A stretch of DNA of 64,000 bases from an uncultured Catenibacterium sp. (GCF_900540665.1 NZ_UQGV01000003.1:8467-72466); one strand, 5' to 3'. Shown: positions 16,345 through 26,670, counted from the first letter of the stretch. The notes: generated by a model from the letters alone, not told the origin. Program-made: numbers and translations.

Positions 16345-18969
16345 TTAATTCATTTTTGCAAGTTTTTCTTTTGCTGCAGCATATTTAGAACGATAATCTT
16401 CAAGTTTTGCTTTTTCTGCTTCAACTTTTGCAGCAGGTGCTTTAGATGTGAAATTAGGGTTAGATAACATACCTTCACCACGCTTGATTTCACCTTCAAG
16501 CTTCTTGATTTCCTTTTCAACCTTTGCTTTTTCAGCTTCCATATCAATATACTGACCTAAGTCAATATTAAGTGTATTACCACCCTTGATAACTTCAGTC
16601 GCATTATTCTTGCTTGCTGGTACATTATAGCCAACACAAGTTGCATTGACTAATTTACTGACATAAGGTGCAATTTCCTTTAATAATGCTTCAAGATCAT
16701 CCTGCTTAGTAGTAATAGTATAATCGACTTCAATGCTATTCTTGATTACATAAGTATGTCTGATTTCTCTTACGCCCTTGATAATATCAATTAGGTAAGC
16801 AAACTGATCATTGATTGTATCATTATCGTATTCTGGATTTACTTCTGGCCACTTAGAAATAACGATAGATTCTTCGTTATGTGGGATAGCCTGATAGATT
16901 TCTTCAGTTACGAATGGCATGATTGGGTGTAATAATCTAACAATAGTATTTAATACATATACTAATGTATTTAATGCAGATTTCTTAGCAACTTCATCAT
17001 CGCCAGTTAAATGAAGTTTAGATAATTCGATATACCATGAACAGAAATCATCCCAGATAAAACGATATAATTCAGTTCCAACATTAATGAATTCGAATTT
17101 ATCCATGTTTTCATCAACGCTTCTGATTACTTCATTTAATCTATTTAAGATCCACTTATCTGCTAAGTTAAGTGTTGCATAATCTAATTCTTCTAACTGC
17201 TGATCTTCATCAATGTTCATTAATACATAACGTGCACTGTTCCAGATCTTATTAATGAAGTTCCAAGTAGATTTTAATTTAGCTGGTACATAACGCATAT
17301 CAGCTCCTGGTGAAGAGTTATTTAATAAGAACCATCTTAATGAGTCAGCTCCATATTCATCAATAACATCCATTGGGTCAACACCATTACCTAAAGACTT
17401 AGACATCTTACGACCCTGTTCATCTCTAATTAAACCATGAATTAAAACATTCTTGAAAGGTCTTCTACCAGTAAATTCAATAGACTGGAACATCATACGA
17501 CTTACCCAGAAGAAGATAATGTCATAACCTGTTACTAATGTATCAGTTGGGAAGTATCTCTTAAACATAGGATCTTCTGTATTAGGCCAGCCCATAGTTG
17601 AGAATGGCCATAAAGCACTTGAGAACCATGTATCAAGAACATCTTCATCCTGAGTCCAGTTTTCAATATCTTCAGGAGCTTCTCTTCCTACATATAATTC
17701 ACCTGTTTCATTGTTGTACCATGCAGGAATACGATGTCCCCACCATACCTGACGTGAAATACACCAGTCTTCAATGTTGTTCATCCAGTTAGAGAATGTC
17801 TTTTCAAATCTTTCTGGAACGAAATCTACTCTATCATCAGTTTCCTGATTCTTTAATGCATTTTCAGCTAATGGCTTCATCTTGACAAACCACTGCTTAG
17901 ATAAATAAGGTTCTACAATCGCATGAGAACGTTCTGAGTGACCTACTGAATGGACAATAGTTTCAATATGATCAACAACACCTGCTGCTTCAAAATCCTT
18001 TAATAAAGCTTCACGGCATTCAAAACGGTCCATACCTTTATATTTGCCAGCTAAATCATTCATAGTACCATCTTCATTCATACACTTAGGCATTGGAAGA
18101 TTATACTTCTTAGCAAGCTGGAAGTCATTTGGGTCATGAGCTGGTGTACATTTCATAACGGCTGTACCAAAATCAAGATCAATATAGCTATCAGCCATGA
18201 TTGGTAACTCATCACCGTTGGCTGGGTTAATAGCCTTCATTCCAACATATTTCTTATATCTTTCATCATCAGGATGAACAAAGATTGCCTGATCAGCAAA
18301 CATTGTTTCTGGACGTGTAGTGGCAATCACTAAAATATCATCAGAACCAACGATATGATAATTGAAGTAATACATATGACCTTCAATATCTTCGTGATAT
18401 ACTTCGATATTTGATAAAGCAGTTCTTTGTACTGGGTCCCAGTTGATGATCTTTTCACCCTGGTAGATTAAGCCCTTTTCATACAATCTAACAAATACTT
18501 CTTTAACAGCATCTGATAAACCTTCATCAAAAGTAAATCTTTCCTTAGAATAATCAAGTGATAATCCCAATTTAGCCCACTGTGCACGAATAATTTCTGC
18601 ATATTCTTCTTTCCATTCCCAGATCTTATCAACAAGTTTTTCTCTTCCTAGATCATAACGAGAAATACCCTGTTCTCTAAGTCTTGCTTCTACCTTAGCC
18701 TGAGTTGCAAGTCCAGCATGGTCCATACCTGGCAACCATAATGCATCATACCCCTGCATTCTCTTATAACGGATAATCATGTCCTGCATAGTTGTATCCC
18801 AAGCATGACCTAAATGTAATTTACCAGTTACATTTGGCGGTGGAATAACAATACTATAAGGCTTCTTTGTTAAATCACCAGCCTTAAAATATTCCTTGTC
18901 TAACCACTGCTGATATTTACCTTTTTCTACAGCTAAATGGTCATATTTAGTCGGTAACTCTTTCTTCAT
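16345..18969 (-). CDS. valS: Valyl-tRNA synthetase
   Basis: This 874-aa class I synthetase charges tRNA-Val. The HIGH motif lies in [16 protein letters not shown] (HLGH about 53-56) and the KMSKS motif in [11 protein letters not shown] near residue 525. An editing (CP1) domain sits between them ([16 protein letters not shown]). A C-terminal coiled coil ([20 protein letters not shown]) is the tRNA-binding arm of ValRS. The length is normal. The gene overlaps the end of the upstream membrane-protein gene by 23 bp and is controlled by the valine T-box upstream of that gene. Confidence 0.97.
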   Translation of the reverse strand: MKKELPTKYDHLAVEKGKYQQWLDKEYFKAGDLTKKPYSIVIPPPNVTGKLHLGHAWDTTMQDMIIRYKRMQGYDALWLPGMDHAGLATQAKVEARLREQGISRYDLGREKLVDKIWEWKEEYAEIIRAQWAKLGLSLDYSKERFTFDEGLSDAVKEVFVRLYEKGLIYQGEKIINWDPVQRTALSNIEVYHEDIEGHMYYFNYHIVGSDDILVIATTRPETMFADQAIFVHPDDERYKKYVGMKAINPANGDELPIMADSYIDLDFGTAVMKCTPAHDPNDFQLAKKYNLPMPKCMNEDGTMNDLAGKYKGMDRFECREALLKDFEAAGVVDHIETIVHSVGHSERSHAIVEPYLSKQWFVKMKPLAENALKNQETDDRVDFVPERFEKTFSNWMNNIEDWCISRQVWWGHRIPAWYNNETGELYVGREAPEDIENWTQDEDVLDTWFSSALWPFSTMGWPNTEDPMFKRYFPTDTLVTGYDIIFFWVSRMMFQSIEFTGRRPFKNVLIHGLIRDEQGRKMSKSLGNGVDPMDVIDEYGADSLRWFLLNNSSPGADMRYVPAKLKSTWNFINKIWNSARYVLMNIDEDQQLEELDYATLNLADKWILNRLNEVIRSVDENMDKFEFINVGTELYRFIWDDFCSWYIELSKLHLTGDDEVAKKSALNTLVYVLNTIVRLLHPIMPFVTEEIYQAIPHNEESIVISKWPEVNPEYDNDTINDQFAYLIDIIKGVREIRHTYVIKNSIEVDYTITTKQDDLEALLKEIAPYVSKLVNATCVGYNVPASKNNATEVIKGGNTLNIDLGQYIDMEAEKAKVEKEIKKLEGEIKRGEGMLSNPNFTSKAPAAKVEAEKAKLEDYRSKYAAAKEKLAKMN

Positions 18970-19582
18970 TCTGTTCGTCCCCCTCGATAAATGATTCTTT
19001 ATGTTCTCTAATATATTTAGTTAGTTTAGGCATGAAATCCGTACCTGCAATCATAGTGATATATTCATGTGTGAAGTCTGAGAAATTATAAGAAGAATAA
19101 TCACCCATATCTTCGTCTTCTTCACCGTTTTCCATGATTTCATTTAATCTCTTTGCACTCTTTACTAATTCAGCAATCTGTGGTTCACGGACATTATTGA
19201 AATAAGTTTCTAATTCATCCGCATATACTGAATAGGCAGGTGTTTCAAAAAAAGAGCGAATAGTTTTAGTAGTACTTACACATTCATTTAACTGACTGAT
19301 ACCATAGACAGTTTTTTCTTCCATATTTAACTTATCTAGGAAGTTTTCATCTTCATCTTCTAAATCTCCAATACGCGCAACAATTAGATTCACTAAATCT
19401 TGATCACTGCAGGCATCAAACTTTTCTGATGTAAAATGCTTGTTTTCTTCTTTAAAATCTGCAAAACGTAATGCTTCTTCCATCTGTTTGTCTTTAATGG
19501 ATTTTCTCTTTTTATAATAGAAATAAGCTAATGTGATTACAAATAGAGCAAAAGCCACTAATATCGGTGTTCTGTATTTCAT
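18947..19582 (-). CDS. Membrane-anchored hypothetical protein, T-box-regulated with valS
   Basis: This 211-aa protein starts at 19582 (GGAGG, 5 bp). An upstream in-frame ATG at 19642 is rejected because it lies inside the T-box leader. Residues 6-23 ([18 protein letters not shown]) form one membrane anchor with a KKRKS positive flank, so the rest is likely cytoplasmic. The remainder is acidic and helical ([29 protein letters not shown]), with no motif I recognise. It is translationally coupled to valS by overlap. Sitting between the valine T-box and valS, it is induced when tRNA-Val is uncharged. Its function is unknown. Confidence 0.75.
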   Translation of the reverse strand: MKYRTPILVAFALFVITLAYFYYKKRKSIKDKQMEEALRFADFKEENKHFTSEKFDACSDQDLVNLIVARIGDLEDEDENFLDKLNMEEKTVYGISQLNECVSTTKTIRSFFETPAYSVYADELETYFNNVREPQIAELVKSAKRLNEIMENGEEDEDMGDYSSYNFSDFTHEYITMIAGTDFMPKLTKYIREHKESFIEGDEQNEERVTD

Positions 19583-19598
19583 AGTTCCTCCTTGAAAA

Positions 19599-19812
19599 TA
19601 AAAAAGAGCATGTGCATAAGGACGACTGTATCGTGGTACCACCTTATTTCACATACTCTGTATGTCTCTTTACTTTAACGCAGTATTACGTATCTGGCTA
19701 CTTTATTCACCAAATATGCTCCAAGGCTACCTTCCAGTCTTCACTCTCCTCTTTCACACCACCCAAGAGGTCTCTTTAAGAAGAATAACTGTACTCCTCC
19801 TCTTCAACGCTT
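19599..19812 (-). promoter_or_regulatory. T-box riboswitch, valine (specifier GTA)
   Basis: The leader precedes the membrane protein-valS operon. The T-box sequence AAGGTGGTACCACG is at 19632-19645 and is followed by the terminator/antiterminator half CGTCCTT and a T-run. Aligned with the tyrosine leader by its CCUUGGAGC segment, the specifier codon is GTA (19728-19730), valine, matching the regulated gene. Stem I carries AGTA-like and GGTGGTG distal elements. Confidence 0.92.
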
Positions 19813-19818
19813 GCTATT

Positions 19819-19847
19819 ATTCTACCAAAGGCATAGTCCAAAGTCAA
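19819..19847 (-). promoter_or_regulatory. Sigma-A promoter of valS T-box operon
   Basis: The -35 TTGACT (19842-19847) and -10 TAGAAT (19819-19824) are separated by 17 bp and sit directly upstream of the T-box leader, next to the end of the PTS IIB gene. Confidence 0.85.
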
Positions 19848-19852
19848 TGAAC

Positions 19853-20155
19853 TTATTTACCTAGATATTCTAAAGCCTGTTCTAGTACTGAGTCACCATT
19901 CATCATACCGTAGTCCTTCATACCAATCATATAAACTGGAATAGAGCCAACAGTTTCTTGAATTTCATCCTTTGCATAGCGAACCTGTGGGCCTAGAAAT
20001 ATAATATCAGCCTCTACATCTTTTAAATCTGTATTTTCAGCATTCACTGCCCAAATTTTGGCTTCTACATTCTGTTTAGTTGCTGCTCTTTTCATCTTTT
20101 CTACAAGCAGGCTTGTACTCATCCCTGATGCACAGCATAATAAAATCTTAATCAT
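19853..20155 (-). CDS. PTS lactose/cellobiose-family IIB component (orphan)
   Basis: This 100-aa protein starts at 20155 with AGGGAG upstream; an upstream frame extension to 20260 overlaps engB and is rejected. IKILLCCASGMSTSLLVEKM holds the phosphorylated cysteine at about residue 7-8 and the P-loop CASGMST of lactose/chitobiose IIB proteins. IIFLGPQVRYAKDEI near residue 60 is also typical. The length is normal for a stand-alone IIB. No IIA or IIC gene is nearby, so the sugar is unknown, and a regulatory or shared role is possible. It follows engB after the engB terminator. Confidence 0.88.
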   Translation of the reverse strand: MIKILLCCASGMSTSLLVEKMKRAATKQNVEAKIWAVNAENTDLKDVEADIIFLGPQVRYAKDEIQETVGSIPVYMIGMKDYGMMNGDSVLEQALEYLGK

Positions 20156-20212
20156 CAAAAAACTCCCTTCTTGCGACACATTATATACTAAAACAAGACA
20201 TTTGTGAAGAAA

Positions 20213-20240
20213 GAAAAAAGAGAGATTTATCATCTCTCTT
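20213..20240 (-). terminator. Rho-independent terminator of engB
   Basis: The hairpin AAGAGAGAT-GATA-ATCTCTCTT is followed by a T-run. The engB stop codon (TGA, 20230-20232) lies in the loop region. Confidence 0.85.
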
Positions 20241-20823
20241 CGCATAGTTCTAAGATACAATCCCAGACTTCTCTGACGCCTTTTTTCTTTAAACTAGAAA
20301 AACGTACAAAGTGGTCATTCGGATCAAAATCCAATGTTTCTTTAATAAGCTTCTCATTCTTAACAAGTTCATTACGTTTAAGCTTATCTTCTTTCGTTGC
20401 GACAACAATAACTGGAATACCAAAATGTTTCGCATAGTCATACATTGTTACATCATCATCTTTTGGTTTATGACGATAATCTACAATTAGAATCATCGCT
20501 CTAAGATTCTTTCTATTACGTAAGTAATTGTCAATCATTTCTGAGAACTGCTCTAACATCTTCTTTGGCACTTTCGCATAGCCATATCCTGGCACATCTA
20601 CAAGTCTTAATTCATCATTAATATTGAAGAAATTAAGAGTACGCGTCTTACCAGGAGTCGAACTCACTTTCGCAAGCCCCTGTACATTGGTTACTGTATT
20701 AATAAAACTTGACTTCCCTACATTTGAACGTCCAGCCATGACTACTTCAGGTAATGATTCATCTGGCCATTGACTTGGCCAGGCTGCACATAACATGAAT
20801 TCGGCTTTTTTAATCGTATACAT
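20230..20823 (-). CDS. engB: Ribosome biogenesis GTP-binding protein EngB (YsxC)
   Basis: This 197-aa small TrmE-Era-Obg-like GTPase has G1 AGRSNVGKSSF (about 30-40), G3 DVPGYGYA (about 75-82) and G4 ATKEDK (about 142-147). The length is standard for YsxC/YihA. It acts in late 50S subunit assembly in the cytoplasm and is essential in many bacteria. It starts 1 bp after the lon stop (TAG-T-ATG), so the two are co-translated, as in Bacillus lonA-ysxC. Confidence 0.96.
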   Translation of the reverse strand: MYTIKKAEFMLCAAWPSQWPDESLPEVVMAGRSNVGKSSFINTVTNVQGLAKVSSTPGKTRTLNFFNINDELRLVDVPGYGYAKVPKKMLEQFSEMIDNYLRNRKNLRAMILIVDYRHKPKDDDVTMYDYAKHFGIPVIVVATKEDKLKRNELVKNEKLIKETLDFDPNDHFVRFSSLKKKGVREVWDCILELCEER

Positions 20824-20824
20824 A

Positions 20825-23149
20825 CTACTTTACCAACGCATTTTCTAAAACAGTATCAATATGATCTGCTGTGATGATAGTTAAATCTTTTCTTACTGAT
20901 TCTGGAATATCATCAATATCCTTGGCATTATCCTTAGGAATAATGATTGTATGAATGCCAGAACGATGTGCTGAAATTGATTTTTCTTTTAAGCCACCAA
21001 TTGGTAATACATTACCAGTTAATGTCACTTCACCTGTCATAGCGACATCATCACGTACAGGTTTTTGTGTAAAGGATGAATAAATAGCAGTTGTTAAAGT
21101 GACACCAGCACTTGGTCCATCCTTCTTCACTGCACCTTCAGGTACATGAATATGAATATCCTGCTTATCAAAATCAATATCCTTCAAGCTATACTTATCA
21201 GCATGAGCCTTCAAATAGTCTAAAGCAATTGATGCAGATTCCTTCATGACATCACCAAGCTGACCAGTCACGATAAATTTACCGCTGCCTTTAAAGTGGT
21301 TCACTTCAATTGGAAGAATATCGCCACCAAACTGAGTCCATGCTAAACCAGTTACAACACCTACCTGAGGCTTTGGCTGTTTCTTTGTATGATCAAATGG
21401 TGCTTTACCTAATAATTCTTCTAAATCTCCAACTTCTACAACAACATGATCAGTTGTCTTTTTAAGAATCTTTAATACTGCTTTTCTACAGATTGCCGCA
21501 ATAAGTCTTTCTAGCTGACGGACACCCGCTTCACGTGTATAGTGTCTAATCATATACATAATAGCTTCATCAGTAATAGTTAACTGTTCATCAGTTAAAC
21601 CATGATTCTTAAGTTCTTTCTTTATCAAATGATCTTTCGCAATCATCTGTTTTTCTTGTTCAGTATATGAAGATAATTCAATGATTTCTAATCTATCACG
21701 TAGTGGTCCAGGAATTCCTCCTAAATCATTTGCAGTCGCAATAAATAAGACCTGTGATAAATCATATGGTTCTTCAATGTAGTTATCTGAGAACATAGAA
21801 TTCTGCTCAGGGTCTAATACTTCAAGCATCGCACTTGTAGGATCACCCTTATAATCACTTGCCATCTTATCAATTTCATCAAGTAAGAAGACAGGGTTCA
21901 TAACACCTGCTTTTTTCATACCCTGAATAATTCTACCTGGCATTGAACCTAAATAAGTTCTACGATGTCCTCTAATTTCTGATTCATCAGTGACACCACC
22001 TAAAGAAATCTTCACAAACTTACGATCTAATGCATGTGCAATAGATTTAGAAATAGAAGTCTTACCAACACCTGGTGGACCCACTAAACAGATGATAGGT
22101 GCCTTTAAAGACTGAGTCATCTGTTTTACAGCAAGCTGTTCTACAATTCTTTCTTTAGGTTTCTTTAAACCAAAATGGTCTTCATCAAGAATTTGTTCTA
22201 CCTTAGTTATATCCTGATTATCTTCAGTCATTTCAAACCAAGGAAGCTTAGTCATCCAATCAAGATAAGTACGAACGACATTGGCTTCTGGTGAAGTAGA
22301 AGGCATCATTTCATAACGTGCTAACTCTTCAGTCAACTTATCTTTAACATTCTGTGGATAAGGATTATCTTTGATCATAGAGCGGAATCTCTCAACTTCA
22401 TCCTCACCATTAGGTGTATCACCTAATTCTTCTTTAATCGCTTTAAGCTTTTCTCTTAAATAGAATTCTTTCTGGTTTTCATCAATACTCTTCTTGACAC
22501 GATTATTGATAGAATTTTCAATTTCATTAATTGCCTTTTCTTTCTGCATAGATGCAAGAACTAATAAAAGACGTTTATTAACATCAGGCTCAGCAAGAAT
22601 CTTTTCTCTTTCAACAAGTTCAGAGTTAATATAATGACCGATAGTATCAGCAAGTTCACTTGCTGATAAGCCCTGAGTAATATTTGCAATCAATTCTCTA
22701 GGTAAAAGCTGACTTGCTCCATTCATTGACTGCATCTGTTCAGTAATTCTACGTACTAAAGCAATTTCTTCATTTTGATCACCATGGATATCTTCTAAAT
22801 AGCGTACCTTTGCATAATAGCATTCACCTTCAGTATAAAGTGATTCTAATTCAACACGCTTTTCACCTACTACTGTAAGTTTGATAGTACCATGATTATC
22901 TTTTTTAATACGCTTTGTAATCTTACAAAGTGTGGCATGGTGGTAAACCATATCAAAATTGATTTCTTCTTCTAAAGGATGGATCTGTGATACTAATACA
23001 ATATTAGAATCATGCTGACTTACAGACAAATCCATTGCATTTAAGGAAAATGTACGTCCTACATCTAAAGACAATTCATGTCCTGGAAATACAAGCATAC
23101 CGCGCGTACAAATAACAGGAAGATCAACTGTTACATTTAAATTTTCCAT
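20825..23149 (-). CDS. lon: ATP-dependent Lon protease
   Basis: This 774-aa LonA-type protease has an N-terminal substrate-binding domain and then the AAA+ module with Walker A GPPGVGKTS (about 358-366) and Walker B VFLLDEIDKM (about 415-424). The C-terminal protease domain has the catalytic Ser in DGPSAGVTL near residue 678 and a downstream Lys in GLKEKSISAHRSG. It degrades misfolded and regulatory proteins in the cytosol. A terminator-like hairpin separates it from tig (45-bp gap), so read-through or a weak promoter must supply lon. It is coupled to engB. Confidence 0.97.
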   Translation of the reverse strand: MENLNVTVDLPVICTRGMLVFPGHELSLDVGRTFSLNAMDLSVSQHDSNIVLVSQIHPLEEEINFDMVYHHATLCKITKRIKKDNHGTIKLTVVGEKRVELESLYTEGECYYAKVRYLEDIHGDQNEEIALVRRITEQMQSMNGASQLLPRELIANITQGLSASELADTIGHYINSELVEREKILAEPDVNKRLLLVLASMQKEKAINEIENSINNRVKKSIDENQKEFYLREKLKAIKEELGDTPNGEDEVERFRSMIKDNPYPQNVKDKLTEELARYEMMPSTSPEANVVRTYLDWMTKLPWFEMTEDNQDITKVEQILDEDHFGLKKPKERIVEQLAVKQMTQSLKAPIICLVGPPGVGKTSISKSIAHALDRKFVKISLGGVTDESEIRGHRRTYLGSMPGRIIQGMKKAGVMNPVFLLDEIDKMASDYKGDPTSAMLEVLDPEQNSMFSDNYIEEPYDLSQVLFIATANDLGGIPGPLRDRLEIIELSSYTEQEKQMIAKDHLIKKELKNHGLTDEQLTITDEAIMYMIRHYTREAGVRQLERLIAAICRKAVLKILKKTTDHVVVEVGDLEELLGKAPFDHTKKQPKPQVGVVTGLAWTQFGGDILPIEVNHFKGSGKFIVTGQLGDVMKESASIALDYLKAHADKYSLKDIDFDKQDIHIHVPEGAVKKDGPSAGVTLTTAIYSSFTQKPVRDDVAMTGEVTLTGNVLPIGGLKEKSISAHRSGIHTIIIPKDNAKDIDDIPESVRKDLTIITADHIDTVLENALVK

Positions 23150-23170
23150 AACCTATTTCTCCTTTCTTAG

Positions 23171-23198
23171 AAAAAATAAGACGCGTAGGCGTCTTATT
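23171..23198 (-). terminator. Rho-independent terminator of tig
   Basis: The hairpin AATAAGACGC-CTA-GCGTCTTATT, followed by TTTT, begins at the end of the tig coding region. It lies between tig and lon and probably acts as a partial terminator. Confidence 0.85.
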
Positions 23199-24474
23199 TC
23201 ACATTATCTTTAATTAACTGAAGAGCCTTTCTGTGAGTTAAATCACCCTTTACTACATATTCCTGACCACCAAGAACCTTCTTAACTTCTTCAAGTGGCA
23301 TGTTGTAGTATGTAGCGATTTCTTTCATTTCATCTTCCATTTCTGCATCAGTCACTTCAATGTTTTCTGCCTTAACGATCTGATCAAGGATTAAGTTTAA
23401 CTTAACTCTTTCTTCAGCCTGATCCCTAACATCAGCCTTGATATCATCCATTGTCTTACCAGTCATCTGAGTGTATAATTCAATGTTTAATCCCTGCTGA
23501 GATAAGTTCTGGTTGATTTCGTTAATGATGTTCATTACTTCGCTATCAACCATTGCATCTGGTACATCGATTGTATTATTAGCAACAACAGCCTTAATTA
23601 CTTCTTCATTGAACTTGTTTTCAGCTTCAGCCTTCTTCATAGTTCTGATCTGATCTTTAATCTTTTCCTGTAACTGTTCTAATGTTTCAACACCTTCGAT
23701 GTTAACATCTTTTGCTAATTCATCATCAATTTCAGGTAAAACCTTTGCTTTGATTTCATGAACTTTAACCTTGAATACTACTTCAGCACCTGCTAAATCA
23801 GCTGCATGATATTCTTCAGGGAAAGTTAAGTTGATTTCTTTTTCTTCACCAGCAGTCATACCAACTAGACCTTCTTCAAATCCAGGGATGAATGAGTGAG
23901 AACCGATTTCAAGTGAATAGTTTTCTGCTTTTCCGCCTTCAAAAGCAACACCATCTTTGAAACCTTCATAATCGATAACAGCTGTATCGCCTTCTTCAAC
24001 TGTTCCTTCTTCTTTAACTACTAATTCAGCGAACTGCTTCTGGTAGTCATTTAATCTTTCTTCAACATCTTTCTTAGTTACTCTTACCTGAGTCTTCTTA
24101 ACTTCTAATCCTTTGTATTCACCTAATTCGAATTCAGGTTTAACTGGACAAGTGAAAGTTACTTCTAATTCAGTTTCAGTAGACTTAACAATGTTTGCAG
24201 TTGGCTGAGCAACTGGAGTCACATTGTTGTCAACGAAGATCTTCGCATAGTTTTCGCTTAAGATTTCTTCAACAGCCTGTTCTCTTAATGCCTTAGCACC
24301 AATCTTAGCTTTGATTAAATTCTTTGGAGCATGTCCCTTTCTGAAACCATCTAACTTAACTGAACCAGCTAACTTATTTAAAGCCTTTTCCTGAGCAGCT
24401 GCCCATTCTTCTGTATCGAAAACGGCTTTGATTTCAACCATTGATTTCTCAAGTTTTTTAACTTCTGTATTCAT
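23194..24474 (-). CDS. tig: Trigger factor
   Basis: This 426-aa ribosome-associated chaperone and prolyl isomerase has an N-terminal ribosome-binding domain with FRKGHAPKNLI (about 44-54), the signature loop that docks on L23. A central FKBP domain (GDTAVIDYEGFKDGVAFEGG, about 160-180) and a long helical C-terminal chaperone domain follow. The length is normal. It starts after AAAGGAG and has its own strong promoter. It lies upstream of lon, a common pairing of folding and degradation genes. Confidence 0.97.
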   Translation of the reverse strand: MNTEVKKLEKSMVEIKAVFDTEEWAAAQEKALNKLAGSVKLDGFRKGHAPKNLIKAKIGAKALREQAVEEILSENYAKIFVDNNVTPVAQPTANIVKSTETELEVTFTCPVKPEFELGEYKGLEVKKTQVRVTKKDVEERLNDYQKQFAELVVKEEGTVEEGDTAVIDYEGFKDGVAFEGGKAENYSLEIGSHSFIPGFEEGLVGMTAGEEKEINLTFPEEYHAADLAGAEVVFKVKVHEIKAKVLPEIDDELAKDVNIEGVETLEQLQEKIKDQIRTMKKAEAENKFNEEVIKAVVANNTIDVPDAMVDSEVMNIINEINQNLSQQGLNIELYTQMTGKTMDDIKADVRDQAEERVKLNLILDQIVKAENIEVTDAEMEDEMKEIATYYNMPLEEVKKVLGGQEYVVKGDLTHRKALQLIKDNVK

Positions 24475-24505
24475 TTCTTAATCTCCTTTACTATTTGCAA
24501 TTGCT

Positions 24506-24534
24506 ATTATACATGAAAGATTCAAGCAATGCAA
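24506..24534 (-). promoter_or_regulatory. Sigma-A promoter of tig
   Basis: The -35 TTGCAT (24529-24534) and perfect -10 TATAAT (24506-24511) have a 17-bp spacer, about 30 bp before the tig start codon. Confidence 0.82.
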
Positions 24535-24538
24535 CAAT

Positions 24539-25462
24539 TTAACACTCTAATTGTTTGAGTGCTAATATTTCTTTTTCTACGTCTGATAAATCGCAATTGT
24601 AATCAATTTCGATATCAGATGGATCGACTGGCATATTCTGTAAAGTCGCAACATAATAATGTATAGTTGCTGCAACTAGGTCACAGTCTTCTGGCATAAT
24701 ATCTTTAGGATAGAGAGTATAAAGATAATATTCCAAATAATCGAGACATTGTGAGAGAAGCGTAGGATTATCATCTTCTAATACTCTTGAAAGAGATTTA
24801 CCAATCAATGTGTAACATTCTCTTTCTAATACTAAAGGACTATAAGAGCCATTAAAATAATATGTTTCATTACCTTTCACTACAGTGAATTCTTCATCCA
24901 CCTGCTGATCAATCAGAATTTCCATAATAAGTGTCTTCGCAAAAGATGACTTATGAGAATTTTCTAAAAATCTTCCTACTTCAGGCATGATCATACGGAT
25001 ATTTAACTGCTGTAATTGATCAAGTGCCATATAAATTAAATCATCATTCACTTCATCTCTATCAAGCAGACGACCAATTTCCTGTGCAGACATAATGGTA
25101 CTCTTGTTTTCTAGCTGGTAATTCTTTTCCTGCTTCATAAGAATAATTTCATCATAAACTGCATTGAATAAGTTTTCATACTGCTGAGGGATATAAGGCA
25201 TGGATAATTCTTCAACAAGAATATTAATTGCCTGTTCATATTCTTCAAGTTCTTTTAAAGCATTTAAATATAAAGCAGTCACTTCATAATAAGTGTTATT
25301 GGCCTGCATTTTTGCAACGGCCCCTTCCTGCATACATCTTTGATAATCTTCTAATGCATTCAAGCATACAAGACGATAATATCTAGTCATCTCGTCATCC
25401 ATATCTGTCAAACGACTTAATGCGACTTGATACTGGCCTTCTTCAATAAGTTCTTCTATCAT
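24539..25462 (-). CDS. Hypothetical TPR-like helical protein
   Basis: This 307-aa protein starts at 25462 with AAGGAGG 6 bp upstream; an in-frame extension to 25513 enters the pfkA terminator and is rejected. It is all-helical and acidic, with short paired-helix units near the N-terminus (EEGQYQVALSRLTD, LNALEDYQRCMQEGAVA, LNALKELEEYEQAINI) that look like degenerate tetratricopeptide repeats. There is no signal peptide or membrane segment. It lies between the pfkA terminator and the tig promoter as a single gene, and no terminator is visible after it. The function is unknown; a scaffold role is plausible from the repeats. Confidence 0.7.
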   Translation of the reverse strand: MIEELIEEGQYQVALSRLTDMDDEMTRYYRLVCLNALEDYQRCMQEGAVAKMQANNTYYEVTALYLNALKELEEYEQAINILVEELSMPYIPQQYENLFNAVYDEIILMKQEKNYQLENKSTIMSAQEIGRLLDRDEVNDDLIYMALDQLQQLNIRMIMPEVGRFLENSHKSSFAKTLIMEILIDQQVDEEFTVVKGNETYYFNGSYSPLVLERECYTLIGKSLSRVLEDDNPTLLSQCLDYLEYYLYTLYPKDIMPEDCDLVAATIHYYVATLQNMPVDPSDIEIDYNCDLSDVEKEILALKQLEC

Positions 25463-25516
25463 TTTTGCCTCCTTGAGTTTCCATTTTATCAAAATTAGAC
25501 TATCTGTCAACATAAT

Positions 25517-25543
25517 TAAAAAACCTTACAAAATGTAAGGTTC
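25517..25543 (-). terminator. Rho-independent terminator of pfkA
   Basis: The hairpin AACCTTAC-ATTTT-GTAAGGTT is followed by a run of T on the minus strand, just after the pfkA stop. Confidence 0.9.
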
Positions 25544-25551
25544 TTGTCTTA

Positions 25552-26670
25552 TTATTCATCACCAAATGATACGCCCATAGCCTTAGCAGCCTGAACAAGA
25601 TCTCCATTAGGATCAACAAGCTTCTGTTTACCAAACTTCGCATCACCGATAACTTCTTCAAGTGAAGTATACTCCATGTTGCCACCCTTTAATGATACAA
25701 CATTTCCAAATAATCCTTCATCAATCATAGAACATGCCTTATTGCCAAATCTAATAGATAAGATTCTGTCATAAGCATCAATATCACCACCACGGATAAT
25801 ATGACCTGGGTTAACAGAACGTACTTCATGATTAGGAATCACCTTTTCTAGATCATCAGCCACCTTTGCAGCAAGTCCAGAATAACGAATTGGGTCTGGT
25901 GAATCTTCTACAATCTTACCAATTGATTTTGTACCATCTGCATACTTAGCTCCTTCAGCTACCGCAATAACAGTATATGGAAGACCTGCTTCATCACGTT
26001 TCTTAACTGCTTTCGCAATGTTTTCAATAGTAAATGGAATTTCAGGAATCAATACAACACCTGCATTACCCGCAAGACCTGCATATAATGAAATCCATCC
26101 TGCTTCTCTTCCCATTAATTCACAGCAGATAACACGATGATGTGATTTTGCAGTTGTCTGAAGACGATCTATGAATTCAGTACCAACACTCATCGCACTG
26201 ATGAAACCATATGTTAAATCTGTAGAAGTTAAATCATTATCCATAGTCTTTGGTACACCAATGACATTGACACCTTTTCTACTGAAATCTCTAGCACTTG
26301 TTAATGTACCATCGCCACCTAACACTACTAATACATCAACACCATCTTTCTTAAGATTTTCAACGCCTACATCACTGACGTCTTTTCTTACTTTTCCACC
26401 ATTTCCATCATCTACAAGATAATCGAATAGGTTATCCTTATTAGAACTATAAAGAATAGTTCCGCCTTCCTTATATATATCCTCTACCTTGTCTACAGTT
26501 AATTCTACATAATTATTATTATACAATCCACGATAACCATATACAAAGCCAATGACTTCCCAATTATATTTTTCAATCGCAATCTTAGTGATTGTTCTGA
26601 TTACCGCATTTAAGCCTGGACAATCTCCTCCGCCAGATAATAGCGCAATTTTTTTAACTTTTGAATTCAT
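25552..26670 (-). CDS. pfkA: 6-phosphofructokinase (group III type)
   Basis: This 372-aa PFK has LLSGGGDCPGLNAVIR (about 10-25), GGDGT (about 118-122) and the catalytic loop PKTMDND (about 140-146), then MGREAGW and the C-terminal NPGHIIRGG. The Gly of GGDGT, where PPi enzymes have Asp, favours ATP as donor. The Lys in PKTMDND marks the longer group III lineage rather than Bacillus-type PfkA (PGTIDND). The length, about 50 aa longer than Bacillus PfkA, agrees. It catalyses the committed step of glycolysis. Two cre-like sites around its promoter and ccpA in the same window point to CcpA control. Confidence 0.93.
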   Translation of the reverse strand: MNSKVKKIALLSGGGDCPGLNAVIRTITKIAIEKYNWEVIGFVYGYRGLYNNNYVELTVDKVEDIYKEGGTILYSSNKDNLFDYLVDDGNGGKVRKDVSDVGVENLKKDGVDVLVVLGGDGTLTSARDFSRKGVNVIGVPKTMDNDLTSTDLTYGFISAMSVGTEFIDRLQTTAKSHHRVICCELMGREAGWISLYAGLAGNAGVVLIPEIPFTIENIAKAVKKRDEAGLPYTVIAVAEGAKYADGTKSIGKIVEDSPDPIRYSGLAAKVADDLEKVIPNHEVRSVNPGHIIRGGDIDAYDRILSIRFGNKACSMIDEGLFGNVVSLKGGNMEYTSLEEVIGDAKFGKQKLVDPNGDLVQAAKAMGVSFGDE

